From a virus, in the IMG/VR virus record IMGVR_UViG_3300043773_000599, positions 1 through 30,214 of that record: 30,214 nt of DNA; one strand, written 5' to 3'. A program made the position numbers and the translations under genes. Below the pieces are notes generated by a model. It worked only from the letters and a program-made list of their open reading frames with translations, had not been told where the DNA came from and did not search any database. Position 1 is the first letter of the stretch. Each line of letters starts with the position of its first letter. Below are positions 9,101 to 15,595 of the stretch, in pieces.

Positions 9101-10026
9101 ACACCGGCGTCAGCACCTCTACTGCAGTAAATGCCGCTGTAAACGCGGCGGTGAGTGTTGGAATAGCAACATCTGTTGCTGTCGATCTTGTCAATCAAGC
9201 GTTGACTTCAGGGGGCGGCACGCCTCCCGGAACTCCGCCTGGAACCCCTCCTGGTGAGCCAACCGTCGCGTCTAGCGTCCAGACGACAACCGCTCCAACA
9301 TCCACCACCAGAACAACGAGGCCAACCACTCCAAGCCTTCCGAGTGCTGCGTCGGCCGCTGCTTTGCCTGCCTTCTTCGGAGGCGGTCAGGAGATGGGGC
9401 GTCTTGCGCCCCAGATGCTCGAATCCCGAGTCACCCAAGGTTACGTTGATCCTCTTGCCCAGGTACGTCAGGCGCAAGAACAGTTTGAAAGAGATGCCAT
9501 GATGCAGAACATCGATCCCCGACTGATGCAGATCCTGTCCGAGCGGATGGGCACCCCTCAAGGAGGCTTGGGTCAGGCAGCCAACGAGCAGCCGTACTAC
9601 TCCTACGGCCAGGAGGACTCCATCGACGACATCATGGGCGGATCTCTGCCGGAAGCGGTGAACTACGCCAAGGGCGGGTACGTCGAGCCTCTGCAGGCCA
9701 AAGAGGGCGGAATGGCTCTACCCCTCCTGGCCAAGGCCGGTGGACTTCCAACCCACAAGGGTCGGGAGGACTTCAAGGGCGGGAAGCACGTCGCCGGCGA
9801 GGGAGATGGCCAGTCCGACGACATCCCTGCCTGGCTCGCTGACGGGGAGTTTGTCTTCCCGGCGGACGTGGTTTCTGCTCTGGGGAACGGTTCTACCAAG
9901 GCCGGAACCGACAAGTTGTACGAGATGATGCACGCCATCCGGAAGCGGGCTAGGTCAAAGGGGCCAAAAGATCTTCCGCCTGCCGCTTTGAAATCTCCGC
10001 TTGACTACTTAAAATCGAAGCGGTAA
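3151..10026 (+). CDS. giant modular virion protein: DUF4214 + SGNH hydrolase + Gly-zipper + repeats
   Basis: This is a 2291-residue protein starting 1 base after the previous stop. In order it shows: a DUF4214-type segment (101-154, LYQQMLGRAPDESGFNFWLN); an SGNH/GDSL hydrolase-like domain (285-480) with FGDS (Ser291), the block II Gly near 330, block III as GAAD (364-367) instead of GxND, and DGVH (Asp459, His462); a Pro/Ala linker near 510-530; Ala/Gly-rich hydrophobic stretches about 690-900 and 1340-1500 of the kind seen in ejection proteins; a Ser/Val/Ala/Thr repeat region (1563-2020); PPGT repeats; and a conserved end with DDIPAWLADGEFVFPADVV. That end is common in large structural proteins of aquatic podophages. 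It probably enters the host envelope or acts as a tape-measure or ejection protein, with an esterase or deacetylase activity on surface glycans. The role is inferred; the domain calls come from motifs. Confidence 0.65.
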   Translation: MALPTEQQVNQSMTVGAYQPPLTLSPDIATKSPLEKAAYYNTLLGQGYSDAQIRQAAGTQTDTDWSALQGLASGLQPKTPAPPSASSVNALSAAPAASSSFNGMVLNNLYQQMLGRAPDESGFNFWLNAMENQGYTPTMVASEFMRSPEYQSRFAAPASAADSTVATAATSQAPAASGALSTVGNAATSSVDSAVGTGAAADQNAIDTGLTSTQAPATGSPEWFKNYMYAGGANDAIATQRGLEYAEQQGWTPAQTVSEFNRALGTQFNINDFYRASGDDAPNTTTVFGDSISSVLGYRMDGSEDTSRGNSLEGVLSDYTGGVVNNVATGGQTSQDALTGNTGYGSFENYITTNRPDQVILRYGAADAIKLGNANQSLSNIEQMIQIAQRNGSTPVLVGVSPFFGGADSIGGNIAGYLTRESATVADQINAGIEQLAQKYGLQFVNVRDVSIPAGSLLDGVHQNAELGRLMADRIGSALSQTGTERRTVTGTGTTIGETGALAQAAAPAPSPAPAPSPAPAPAPAPAASTLEQAAVPAAGGLPTAAPAAASAVQQAASASPQALFTTLLGADPNIADQLRANYNQAFNQGEGSTFNDPGMQVGEYTLRSMPISYDFAGERQGGGFQATKTATNDRNLPLETTYTYDDGGAITGAEVRYFTGGDSGVVIRFDGQGNKIDEEGFDYSESWKGAVAPLVSMAAMAFAGPMAKSLAATIGGGSATLASNIAANAIVRGGLGAAQAGLMGGDVLKGALTGAATGALGAGGASLANTAAAETLNLTGSQVAADAVRGAVQSGLNAVPGVIASGGDLSDLARAGLVGGITSGTGSAITSALEGTGIIGGQVSAGLRLAQELSSGKPNLSAIADAAAGLVNNPNATVAAKAVGLLNTIQKAGSNPAAWMGVMEAASQLSSAVDRASLPSVMSDKEANAFLTAKRAGASDEEALATARAAVGGDAIDRATARAKGLPITQMAIPEIEIFDEEWGDLTQAQKDAANRMTLNIGADKASTPQEAAALARSQGYGMFTFGGNRYTLGASADQILAQDPNYVPPAATTGAAATTGATGAAKVVPGWGREGNLIQGFNNATVGTTNQARAAEILREVFGDAVDWVDQNAINAAASYVYANREDLLRQDLAQGNVLGIGTRGPTAQDITSVRKDYAVEGARIAGPAEVEGADIGYDANGVPIAVVKTAGATEGKRMTKEERDRYDFEQGLAVARNQTDPFTGQSLAINPVTGKEMTFEDYQASDTLRETIRGLAAPVMKGVGELGQLAGYATGNEALTQAAANLEAQGRSITPEVVRQGTANLINDIDNAEGITGKGAAIVRAVIDRPWQTLAAVGDLAGTELVQEILPFGASFAAGRAVSGAMKAKFGEMISQRAGTIAGVTANATSDAVEAGLQSAQQVYNELRGQGFGHERASEMALKAGIASAAVETVASVVGEGPLMNSLVRGVPGSVVRTTAREGISEFPAGYLQTAIGDVATNRLGTFDPNAALTGGYLETLAGGPTAGVIQAGGNLNLGTEVTSGITAGTSTGGVDTGATTTPAATAGTTGVTATGATQGADTTSIVNNYVTTVLQGGDASQAASTSVGSVINNAVTSGGDVSQAASTAVGSIINSAASTGANVASVTSSSVSGAVSSAVTSGADVAAVTQGAVSSAVTSAVGSGLDVTSAVNSAVGGAVTSAATAGGNVAATVTSAVGSAVTSAATSGADVTAAVTSAVGSAVTSAVTSGSDVASAVTSAVGSAVTSAVTSGSDATAAVTNAVSSSVSSAVTSAASTGADVASTITSSVGASVGSAVTSAVNSGAEATAAVSSAVTSSVSSAVNSAVNTGADVGTAVTSAVSSSVTSAVTSAVNSGVDASTAINSSVTSAVNSAVTSAVNSGADVSTAVTSAVNSAVNSAVTSAVNTGTNVSTAIDTSVNSAVSTAVNAAVNTGADVNTAVNTAVNSAVTSAVNTATNTGTDVNTAVTAAVNAAVNAAVNTGVSTSTAVNAAVNAAVSVGIATSVAVDLVNQALTSGGGTPPGTPPGTPPGEPTVASSVQTTTAPTSTTRTTRPTTPSLPSAASAAALPAFFGGGQEMGRLAPQMLESRVTQGYVDPLAQVRQAQEQFERDAMMQNIDPRLMQILSERMGTPQGGLGQAANEQPYYSYGQEDSIDDIMGGSLPEAVNYAKGGYVEPLQAKEGGMALPLLAKAGGLPTHKGREDFKGGKHVAGEGDGQSDDIPAWLADGEFVFPADVVSALGNGSTKAGTDKLYEMMHAIRKRARSKGPKDLPPAALKSPLDYLKSKR
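7837..9210 (+). repeat. 22/26-residue low-complexity repeats (SAVT tetrads between G-x-D-V turns)
   Basis: Residues 1563-2020 of the giant protein consist of units that open with G(A/S/T)DV and continue with Ser-Ala-Val-Thr/Asn tetrads. After a 17-residue leader the units are 22 residues long eight times, then 26 residues eight times, then 22, 18 and a tail. The difference is one tetrad. Apart from the Asp/Glu near the start of each unit there are almost no charged residues. Synonymous codons vary freely between units, so the repeats are old and kept at protein level. Confidence 0.9.
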
Positions 10027-10036
10027 AGGAGCAATC

Positions 10037-11029
10037 ATGGGACTTTTTGATCCGGGCACTCCGCCACTTATCGAGACCAGTCGCACCACGGCGACGACTG
10101 CTCCTCAATACCTTACCGACTACCTCACCGACCTTGCAACCCAAGGTCGTCAGCAGTTGGGCACTCCCGGCGCTGAGATGGTGGCCGGACCTTCTGCGCT
10201 ACAGCAGCAGGCTTACCAGATGGCTCCTGGGGTGGCCACAGCCTACCAACCTGCGATGACTTCTGCCCTGACGGCAGGTCAGGCGGGAGCGGCTCCGATC
10301 ACTCAGGGCGACATCTCTGCGTTCTTCAACCCGTACGAGCAGTCGGTCGTGGACGAGATGTCCCGCCAGAGCGCCCAGAACGTCCAACAGCAGTACCTGC
10401 CGCAGTTGCGGGCTGCCTTTGGGGGAACTGGTGCTTTCGGAAGCCGCCGGTACGCCGGAGCGATTGGCCAGTCCCTAGCGGATGTTCAGGCTGATCTCCT
10501 GGGGCAGCAGGCCAAGTTCCGCGCTGCGGGCTACCAAAGTGCTCTGGATGCGGCTCTGAAGCAAAAGGCCGGTCAGACCTCTGCCGCTTCTGCTTTGGGT
10601 GGAATTGGCTCCCAGGCCGGAACGGCTGCCACGGGCGGTCTGAAGGCTCTGGCAGATCTTGGAGCAACTCAGCAGGCGTATGAACAAGCCAAGATTGAGG
10701 CCCCGACCGTTCGTGCTCAGAACGTCGCCCAGATCCTGCGCGGCTACACCTACCCGACGACGGTCTCTGAAACGGCGAAACAACCTGCGCCTGCATACGG
10801 CCCATCTCCCCTGTCCCAGATTGCCGGTCTTGGCTCACTGATCGGATCGGGCTTCAATACCGACAAGGGTTGGGGCAACCGCCTGTTTGACTTTATCGGC
10901 AAGCAGTTCGGCGGGACCGGCCTTAGTTATGAGCCCGGTTCTGGGTATGGAACGGGATACACCTCTACCGGCGTAAACATCTACGACCCAAACAACTATC
11001 CGCCCATTGATCCTGATGTTGGGCCGTAA
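10037..11029 (+). CDS. conserved phage virion / internal protein
   Basis: This is a 330-residue protein with a good ribosome site (AAAGGAG) 7 bases before its ATG. The central motif FFNPYEQSVVDEMSRQSAQN (about 96-115), followed by FGGTGAFGSRRYAGAIGQSL and GYQSALDAALKQKAGQT, is a hallmark of a family found in the late operons of many podophages and aquatic phages. The family is usually annotated as virion structural or internal core protein. The middle is Gln/Ala-rich and probably helical; the C-terminus is Gly/Tyr/Pro-rich and probably disordered. It sits between the giant protein and another Ala/Gln-rich protein, which suggests the three form part of an ejection or internal complex. Membership in the family is fairly sure; the role is inferred. 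Confidence 0.65.
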   Translation: MGLFDPGTPPLIETSRTTATTAPQYLTDYLTDLATQGRQQLGTPGAEMVAGPSALQQQAYQMAPGVATAYQPAMTSALTAGQAGAAPITQGDISAFFNPYEQSVVDEMSRQSAQNVQQQYLPQLRAAFGGTGAFGSRRYAGAIGQSLADVQADLLGQQAKFRAAGYQSALDAALKQKAGQTSAASALGGIGSQAGTAATGGLKALADLGATQQAYEQAKIEAPTVRAQNVAQILRGYTYPTTVSETAKQPAPAYGPSPLSQIAGLGSLIGSGFNTDKGWGNRLFDFIGKQFGGTGLSYEPGSGYGTGYTSTGVNIYDPNNYPPIDPDVGP

Positions 11030-11038
11030 GGAAAAAAG

Positions 11039-12502
11039 ATGGCAACCGCTCAACGGCCTCCTCTCTCGATGATTGCTGACACTCCTGAGGAGCAGGCCGC
11101 TCTTCAGAAGTTGATGGCAAGCCGAACGGCCCTGGAAAACGCCCTCAAGGCTCGGGAGAACCAGTTCTTCGATCCCGTTCTCCTGGCCATGGCTCAGGGC
11201 TTCCTGGCTCCCACAAAGACTGGATCTTTCGGCGAGTCCCTCGGGAACGTCGCAGCGATGGTCGGGCCTGCTCAGGCAGGAGAAGAGAAGCGGGCGATGG
11301 ATATCGCTCAAATGCGGTCGGAATTGGCTGCTCAGGAACTGGGCATGGCGCAGGCTACACGAGGAGAGCGTCAGTTTCAGAGCCTGCTTGGCGGGCGCCC
11401 TGCTGCTGCTCCTGCTGCTCCTGGTGCTGCTCCCGCGACGGCGCCTGCGCCCGCCGTTGCCCCTGGCTCCCCTCAACAAGGATTCAGACCGATTACTCCG
11501 AGGGACATTGCGGGTCTGGCTGCAATGCCTGGAATGGAAGGTAAGGCGAAGATTCTGTCTGACATGGTCAAGGCAGAGCAGGACCGGTACGTCATTTCGA
11601 TGCAGGGCATCGTCTTTGACCGGGCAACTCAGCAGTACCTGAATCTGCCGATTCCTGGCCAGAAGCAAGAGGAGTTCGCCACTCCTTATGGCACCTTCAA
11701 GATGACGCCTTACGAGTACGACCAGTACCGTCGGGCTGAAGAAGAAGGGAAAGGCCAGGATTGGATTGCCAACTTCCGCCGTCCTGGAGGAATGGCTCGT
11801 CCTGGCGCTGCGCCTGCTGACGTTGGTGCCGCGCCTGGGCGCAAGACCGTTTCTCAGTCTGAAGCCGAAAGCGCAGCACTGAAGACCGAGGCTGAAGCCA
11901 CCGCCAAGTCCCGAGCCGATCAAACCGCTCAGGTTCGTACTGCAGGCAAGGCTGCTCTTGGGCTCATTCCCATCTATGACCGGATGGAGGTTCTCCTGAA
12001 GGCTCCTGGAATGGATCAGGTTTTGGGTGTTCTGGAGCGCGGTGATGTGATCTCCGCTCTCGGCAACCTTGCCGAAGAGGCCATCCGTGTCGGGACGTTC
12101 TCTGTTGGTGTTCCTGCGGTTCGCAAGATCATCGCTCAGACTGGTGCCCCGCAGGATGTGATCGACCGTGCTGCTGAGTTGGGTCAACTCCTGGCCATCA
12201 CGCAGTTCGAACAGCGCAAGGGCCTGGGATCTGGAACCTCTGTGTCGAACTTCGAGCAGACCATGGTCAACGCCATGGGTCCGAACATGACCGACACGCT
12301 GCGGTCGTTTGGTCAGAAGTTGAACTTCCTGCGCGAGAAGGCCAAGTTTGAGAACGAACTGGCTGCTTCGTTGCGTAGGAGCAAGATGCAGTACGAGGAC
12401 TTTGAAGACACTCCGGAGTTCGCCAAGTTGTTCGGCGAGTATCAGCGCCGGGTGACGAACATCGTATATCCGGGGCAGAAGCCGTTTAAGGTGGTGAGGT
12501 AA
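11039..12502 (+). CDS. probable internal virion / ejection protein
   Basis: This is a 487-residue protein starting 10 bases after the previous gene. The N-terminal third is helical and rich in Ala, Gln and Glu (ALQKLMASRTALENALKARE; then FFDPVLLAMAQGFLAPTKTG). A Pro/Ala linker follows at about 121-142. The C-terminal half (residues about 320-470) contains GLGSGTSVSNFEQTMVNAMG and LNFLREKAKFENELAASLRR and is predicted helical. The SVSNFEQ segment resembles the region conserved in podophage virion proteins of this genomic position. There is no catalytic motif or signal peptide. It is co-directional with the two flanking virion genes and probably part of the same structure. The function is inferred from position and composition. 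Confidence 0.55.
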   Translation: MATAQRPPLSMIADTPEEQAALQKLMASRTALENALKARENQFFDPVLLAMAQGFLAPTKTGSFGESLGNVAAMVGPAQAGEEKRAMDIAQMRSELAAQELGMAQATRGERQFQSLLGGRPAAAPAAPGAAPATAPAPAVAPGSPQQGFRPITPRDIAGLAAMPGMEGKAKILSDMVKAEQDRYVISMQGIVFDRATQQYLNLPIPGQKQEEFATPYGTFKMTPYEYDQYRRAEEEGKGQDWIANFRRPGGMARPGAAPADVGAAPGRKTVSQSEAESAALKTEAEATAKSRADQTAQVRTAGKAALGLIPIYDRMEVLLKAPGMDQVLGVLERGDVISALGNLAEEAIRVGTFSVGVPAVRKIIAQTGAPQDVIDRAAELGQLLAITQFEQRKGLGSGTSVSNFEQTMVNAMGPNMTDTLRSFGQKLNFLREKAKFENELAASLRRSKMQYEDFEDTPEFAKLFGEYQRRVTNIVYPGQKPFKVVR

Positions 12503-12504
12503 TC

Positions 12505-13515
12505 ATGGCCGAGAAAAAGTTCAAGGTCCAGACCCCTGACGGGAAGTTCATCACCGTCACGGCGCCAGAGAACGCCACAGATGCCGAGATCGAGGGTCTG
12601 GCTGCGGCTCAGTTCTACAAGACGCCCACTCGGGAGAAAGTTGATCTGACCCCAGATCCAAACACAATCCGTGTTCTTCAGGCCGAATATCAAAGAGAAG
12701 TTCAACGTATTTTGGAAGCCAGGGCGAAGGGCGATACTGAGACTTTGCGAAGGGCTGAGGCCGATCGAGCATCTATTGCCAGAGAACTGCAGCGCCTAGG
12801 CCCGAACCTTATTCCCGGCTCAGACACGATGCCAGAGCCCAAGCCTGCCGCCCCTTCCCCGGCGCAATCTTTGGCCACTCAGGCTAGGCAGATGGCTCAG
12901 AACGTCGATCCCACCAGGGCGATGATTGACCTTGCTGCTGCCGCAGGCGGTGCAGGCGGTGCTCAGATGATGCAGAACCTGACGGCCAATGTGCAAGGCG
13001 GTCCGGCGACTACCCGCACGGGAACTCCCGTGGAGAAGTGGGCAGGAGCCATGGGCTATGGGAATCGCGGAGGAAGAACCTTCTCCGAGGCCCATCAAAT
13101 GGAGCAGGGCCTTCGCAAGGGCGCCAAGATCGGCGGGGTTCAGCCTGAGTTCCGCTTCGCCAAGCCCCCAACAGTTGAGCCGCCGCCTCTGCAGCGGATT
13201 GGTCAGCCCATGATGAATATGCCCAAGACCATGGGCGCCATGGGTGGCCTGAGTGCTGCCGAGTCTGGAATGGAAGTCATGAAGCGGGTGCAGCAGGGCG
13301 ACCCGATCGGTGCTGCTGTGGCCGGTGCGGGGGCTCTTGGTGGTACTGCTGCCATGATCCCCACAATCCCGACCCGTTTGGGCGGTACGGCCCTGAGCAT
13401 TGGCTCCCCCCTGACCCTGTACCTACTGGACAAGATGCGTTCCCGAGGGGTTTCCGAAGAAGAAGCCCAACGCGCACTGACCAATGTAGATCCTATGGGC
13501 AGCCCGATGCCCTAA
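12505..13515 (+). CDS. probable internal virion protein with Gly/Ala membrane-active segments
   Basis: This is a 336-residue protein, the last gene of the rightward virion operon. It starts 2 bases after the previous stop with GAGG upstream. The N-terminus (FKVQTPDGKFITVTAPENAT, residues 6-25, then DAEIEGLAAAQFYK) is the short beta/alpha motif that often opens phage internal proteins. A helical charged segment follows at about 55-95. Two Gly/Ala/Met-rich hydrophobic stretches (about 137-165 and 265-320, including GAAVAGAGALGGTAAMIP) look able to insert in membranes. That fits a protein ejected with the DNA. A strong terminator lies 45 bases downstream. Assignment is by composition and position only. 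Confidence 0.5.
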   Translation: MAEKKFKVQTPDGKFITVTAPENATDAEIEGLAAAQFYKTPTREKVDLTPDPNTIRVLQAEYQREVQRILEARAKGDTETLRRAEADRASIARELQRLGPNLIPGSDTMPEPKPAAPSPAQSLATQARQMAQNVDPTRAMIDLAAAAGGAGGAQMMQNLTANVQGGPATTRTGTPVEKWAGAMGYGNRGGRTFSEAHQMEQGLRKGAKIGGVQPEFRFAKPPTVEPPPLQRIGQPMMNMPKTMGAMGGLSAAESGMEVMKRVQQGDPIGAAVAGAGALGGTAAMIPTIPTRLGGTALSIGSPLTLYLLDKMRSRGVSEEEAQRALTNVDPMGSPMP

Positions 13516-13559
13516 CAGAGTGTCTCTCCTCTCTCTCCAGTTGCCAAACCAGAGAGTTG

Positions 13560-13581
13560 GGCCCCTTCGGGGGCCTTTTTT
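13560..13581 (+). terminator. intrinsic terminator of the virion operon
   Basis: A 6-bp stem GGCCCC/GGGGCC with a TTCG loop is followed directly by six T residues. It lies 45 bases after the last rightward gene and touches the end of the convergent leftward operon. On the minus strand there is no T run after the stem, so it works for rightward transcription only. Confidence 0.92.
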
Positions 13582-13801
13582 ATGCGTGTCCGCCGGTGCA
13601 GGTAGCGAGGACAAGGAGCCTTCTGTTGTGCTCTTCCATGTCCACCAGGGCCTGTTCGTAACCCTTGTCGAAGATCAGCGAGAAGATCTTGCTCATGTAA
13701 GCATCTTCGGTGTTAGCCCCTTGGTCGAACTCGTCAGCCAGAGCGACGATCTCATCCCAGTTCGCTTCCAACTTCCCCTCGCTGATCTTGATGAGGATCA
13801 T
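13580..13801 (-). CDS. small phage protein, last gene of leftward operon
   Basis: This is a 73-residue acidic protein (MILIKISEGKLEANWDEIVA ... LVDMEEHNRRLLVLATCTG). The frame is open further upstream, but the ATG at 13801 overlaps the stop of the preceding gene as ATGA, like most junctions in this operon, so I chose it. It is probably helical, with no cysteine pairs, signal peptide or membrane segment. The end of the gene overlaps the T run of the rightward terminator. No family is recognised; it is one of the many tiny early proteins expected to act on the host or on phage regulation. Confidence 0.65.
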   Translation of the reverse strand: MILIKISEGKLEANWDEIVALADEFDQGANTEDAYMSKIFSLIFDKGYEQALVDMEEHNRRLLVLATCTGGHA

Positions 13802-13965
13802 TTCTGGGCCTTCAGCCACTTTTTGAGCACCACGCACTGCTCCATCAACTCATCAACTAGGGGAATGGCTTCCTTGTGCTGCTTCTCAAGGCACAGGTCG
13901 TGAATCCTGCGTTCGAGTTGATCGATCTTGATAAGCATCGGAGCGTAGTCAAACAGGTCCGGCAT
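13798..13965 (-). CDS. small helical phage protein, unknown
   Basis: This is a 55-residue protein beginning MPDLFDYAPMLIKIDQLERR and ending VVLKKWLKAQK. A longer version from 13992 is possible, but only the 13965 ATG has a well-placed ribosome site (GAGG, 9 bases upstream). It overlaps the preceding gene by 17 bases and the following gene by 4 (ATGA). The sequence looks like one long amphipathic helix with heptad-like Leu/Ile spacing, so a dimeric coiled coil is plausible. Function is unknown. Confidence 0.6.
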   Translation of the reverse strand: MPDLFDYAPMLIKIDQLERRIHDLCLEKQHKEAIPLVDELMEQCVVLKKWLKAQK

Positions 13966-14173
13966 ATCGGGCTGCCTCGTCAACCAAGTCATCAATTTCA
14001 CTGAGTTGCTCCCTAGTTGCAACGAACCCGTTTGTGTTGGCCAAGATGTCTCGGATCTCGTGATACCGCTTGGAGTCCCGGTCGAATCCCTTCAACACCT
14101 CAAGGAAGAGGGGCAGTTGGTCGTTCGTCCACCCCTCCCCAAACAGTGCATCGATGAACTCCTCAGGCGTCAC
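13949..14173 (-). CDS. small phage protein, GTG start, unknown
   Basis: This is a 74-residue protein opening with VTPEEFIDALFGEGWTNDQL (initiator GTG read as Met). The frame extends upstream, but that part overlaps the better-looking neighbouring gene in another frame. The GTG at 14173 has GGAG 7 bases before it and overlaps the previous stop codon region, so translational coupling is likely. Acidic residues dominate and several helices are expected (LPLFLEVLKGFDRD; REQLSEIDDLVDEAARYAG). No motif points to a function. Confidence 0.6.
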   Translation of the reverse strand: MTPEEFIDALFGEGWTNDQLPLFLEVLKGFDRDSKRYHEIRDILANTNGFVATREQLSEIDDLVDEAARYAGPV

Positions 14174-14384
14174 GGCGCTTCTCCTGCAGGGCGTCTGCGA
14201 CCACCCCGTTGAGAGACCGCACGAACTCGATGCACTTTTCTCGCTCTGCTCGGGCGATTTTAGGCGCAGCCGCAGCGATAAAGCCATTGGCGAGTTTCAC
14301 TAGGTCTTCTTCGAGGAAGGCGTAGTTTTCCTCCAACCAGATAGCCCGGAAGGCTTCTTTGACCTCTTCGGTTGTGAGCATCAT
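14163..14384 (-). CDS. small phage protein with AEREKC-type helix, unknown
   Basis: This is a 73-residue protein, MMLTTEEVKEAFRAIWLEEN followed by LVKLANGFIAAAAPKIARAEREKCIEFVRSLNG. The segment AxAREREACIxxVRxLxG is widespread in short phage proteins from Betaproteobacteria. ATG at 14384 overlaps the upstream stop as ATGA; a second ATG follows at once. It is probably all helical and soluble. The family recurs in early regions but has no established role that I can name. Confidence 0.65.
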   Translation of the reverse strand: MMLTTEEVKEAFRAIWLEENYAFLEEDLVKLANGFIAAAAPKIARAEREKCIEFVRSLNGVVADALQEKRRDA

Positions 14385-14638
14385 GCGCGGGCCTTTCGCA
14401 CGACTTTGGTGGTCTTACGGCCGGGACAAGCCTTCGGGGTGCCGTCCTTCTTCAGTCCGTAAGGCGCATCAACTTCCCACGGACGAGTGGGGATCTCCAC
14501 CGTAGCGGACGCATTTCCTTTGGTGACGGTGATCGTCTGAACATTCGGCTCCAAAGCCTTCATCAGACCGTCGCTGTAGGCCGCGACTGCAGCCTTGACG
14601 ATGTCGTACTGCACAGGGGTGAGTTGTAGGGTAATCAT
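14381..14638 (-). CDS. small phage protein with basic Gly-Arg-Lys C-terminus
   Basis: This is an 85-residue protein. The N-terminal half (MITLQLTPVQYDIVKAAVAA, then YSDGLMKALEPNVQTITVTK) looks folded. The C-terminal part (VDAPYGLKKDGTPKACPGRK, then TTKVVRKARA) is basic and resembles the APYGxKxDGTPxxxPGR tail found on many phage proteins, which could touch DNA or RNA. An excellent ribosome site (AAGGAG) precedes the ATG by 6 bases. It lies downstream of a small membrane protein gene. Nucleic acid binding is an inference from the basic tail. Confidence 0.65.
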   Translation of the reverse strand: MITLQLTPVQYDIVKAAVAAYSDGLMKALEPNVQTITVTKGNASATVEIPTRPWEVDAPYGLKKDGTPKACPGRKTTKVVRKARA

Positions 14639-14647
14639 GTTCTCTCC

Positions 14648-14815
14648 TTAGAAAAAGCCAAACCAAACACCAGTTCCGTGAACGCAGCCCACGGGGAAGA
14701 AGATCGCGCCTGCCAGTAGAAGAATCCACTTGCTAGACGAGATCGCCACCACGATATGTGTCAGCCAAGCCAACACAGTCCAGATCACGAGCGCAACGCT
14801 CCAGAAGTCGTTCAT
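14648..14815 (-). CDS. small two-helix membrane protein
   Basis: This is a 55-residue protein that starts directly after the exonuclease stop codon (TAAATG), with GGAG 7 bases upstream inside the exonuclease gene. Two hydrophobic segments are visible: residues 5-25 (WSVALVIWTVLAWLTHIVVA) and 30-45 (WILLLAGAIFFPVGCV), separated by a short Ser/Lys turn; the end is aromatic (VWFGFF). The size and topology resemble holin-like or host-membrane-acting early proteins, but the leftward early operon is an unusual place for a holin. Function is therefore left open. Confidence 0.7.
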   Translation of the reverse strand: MNDFWSVALVIWTVLAWLTHIVVAISSSKWILLLAGAIFFPVGCVHGTGVWFGFF

Positions 14816-15583
14816 TTATCTCTCCAGTCCTGACTTTGCGTACCAATAGTTCAGGAGAGACTCAAACATGAGTCTTCCCCTGCCGAGGTCTTCTTGTGAC
14901 CACTCCCTCACCACGACCAGTCCCGGCTCTGTCACCGAGACGAAGACGTTCGCGCATCGCGCATCAGGCAGATCCAACCCAACGCGGTAGGCAGCCAGTT
15001 GCATGAGATGCTCGTCGAATCCCTGTACCTTCTCCACTTGGTCACTTGTGAACTCCTTTGTCTTAAAATCGATCACTACCCCATTCCCGTCCGAGGAATG
15101 AAGGTCTACTTTTCCCCCAAAACCTAGGGGGTGACCAAAAGACTTCTCTGTAGACCACTCCAGATCGCCAAAAACTTTCACGATCTGGCTCTCAGTTCCC
15201 AGTACAGCGCCCGAGAACTTCGAGGTGACATGGCGTGTCTCGAAGAAGGATTCAAGGGCCGCATGGACCTCTGAGCCCCTTTCCGCTGCGGCTTTGGCCT
15301 GTTCCTTGGAGTCGGACTGAATCCGGCCAATGAAGGACTCTTCCGTCTCTTCTGGGGCCCTGGGAAGGGTCAGGGCCGCAAGCATCATCTGCTGCAGTTT
15401 CCAAGCCTCTAGACCCGGAGAAGCCGCGCATTTGATGATGGTGGTCACAGAGGGGACGAGCCCCAACTTCCGCGCATCCCGAAGGGTGGTTGGTCGCTGA
15501 TGCCCGTCCTTGTTCTTGACCGAGTAAGCCGGTTCCCCAGACTTGGTGTACCAGTGCTGCGATTCCGATGCTCTGACGATCAT
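14816..15583 (-). CDS. RecB/Cas4-like PD-(D/E)XK exonuclease
   Basis: This is a 255-residue protein with the motifs of the RecB-type PD-(D/E)XK family: RGSEVH (His107), Glu146 in the STEKSF segment, GGKVDL (Asp160), VIDFKTK (Asp172 and Lys174) and QLAAY (Gln195, Tyr199), all in the right order. Such enzymes cut DNA from ends using two metal ions. Phages use them in recombination, end processing or destruction of host DNA. The gene lies 12 bases downstream of an SSB-like gene, the usual exonuclease/ssDNA-binding pairing of phage recombination modules. No separate annealase (Beta/RecT) was found beside it. The nuclease fold is well supported; its substrate is inferred. Confidence 0.88.
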   Translation of the reverse strand: MIVRASESQHWYTKSGEPAYSVKNKDGHQRPTTLRDARKLGLVPSVTTIIKCAASPGLEAWKLQQMMLAALTLPRAPEETEESFIGRIQSDSKEQAKAAAERGSEVHAALESFFETRHVTSKFSGAVLGTESQIVKVFGDLEWSTEKSFGHPLGFGGKVDLHSSDGNGVVIDFKTKEFTSDQVEKVQGFDEHLMQLAAYRVGLDLPDARCANVFVSVTEPGLVVVREWSQEDLGRGRLMFESLLNYWYAKSGLER

Positions 15584-15595
15584 GTTAACTCCAAG

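Noticed and set aside
8109-9194. Long antisense frame (361 residues) of Thr/Ala/Glu repeats
   Set aside because: It is the mirror of the repeat region in the giant gene. Repeated codons without stop complements keep the opposite frame open. It has no ribosome site and no natural protein character.
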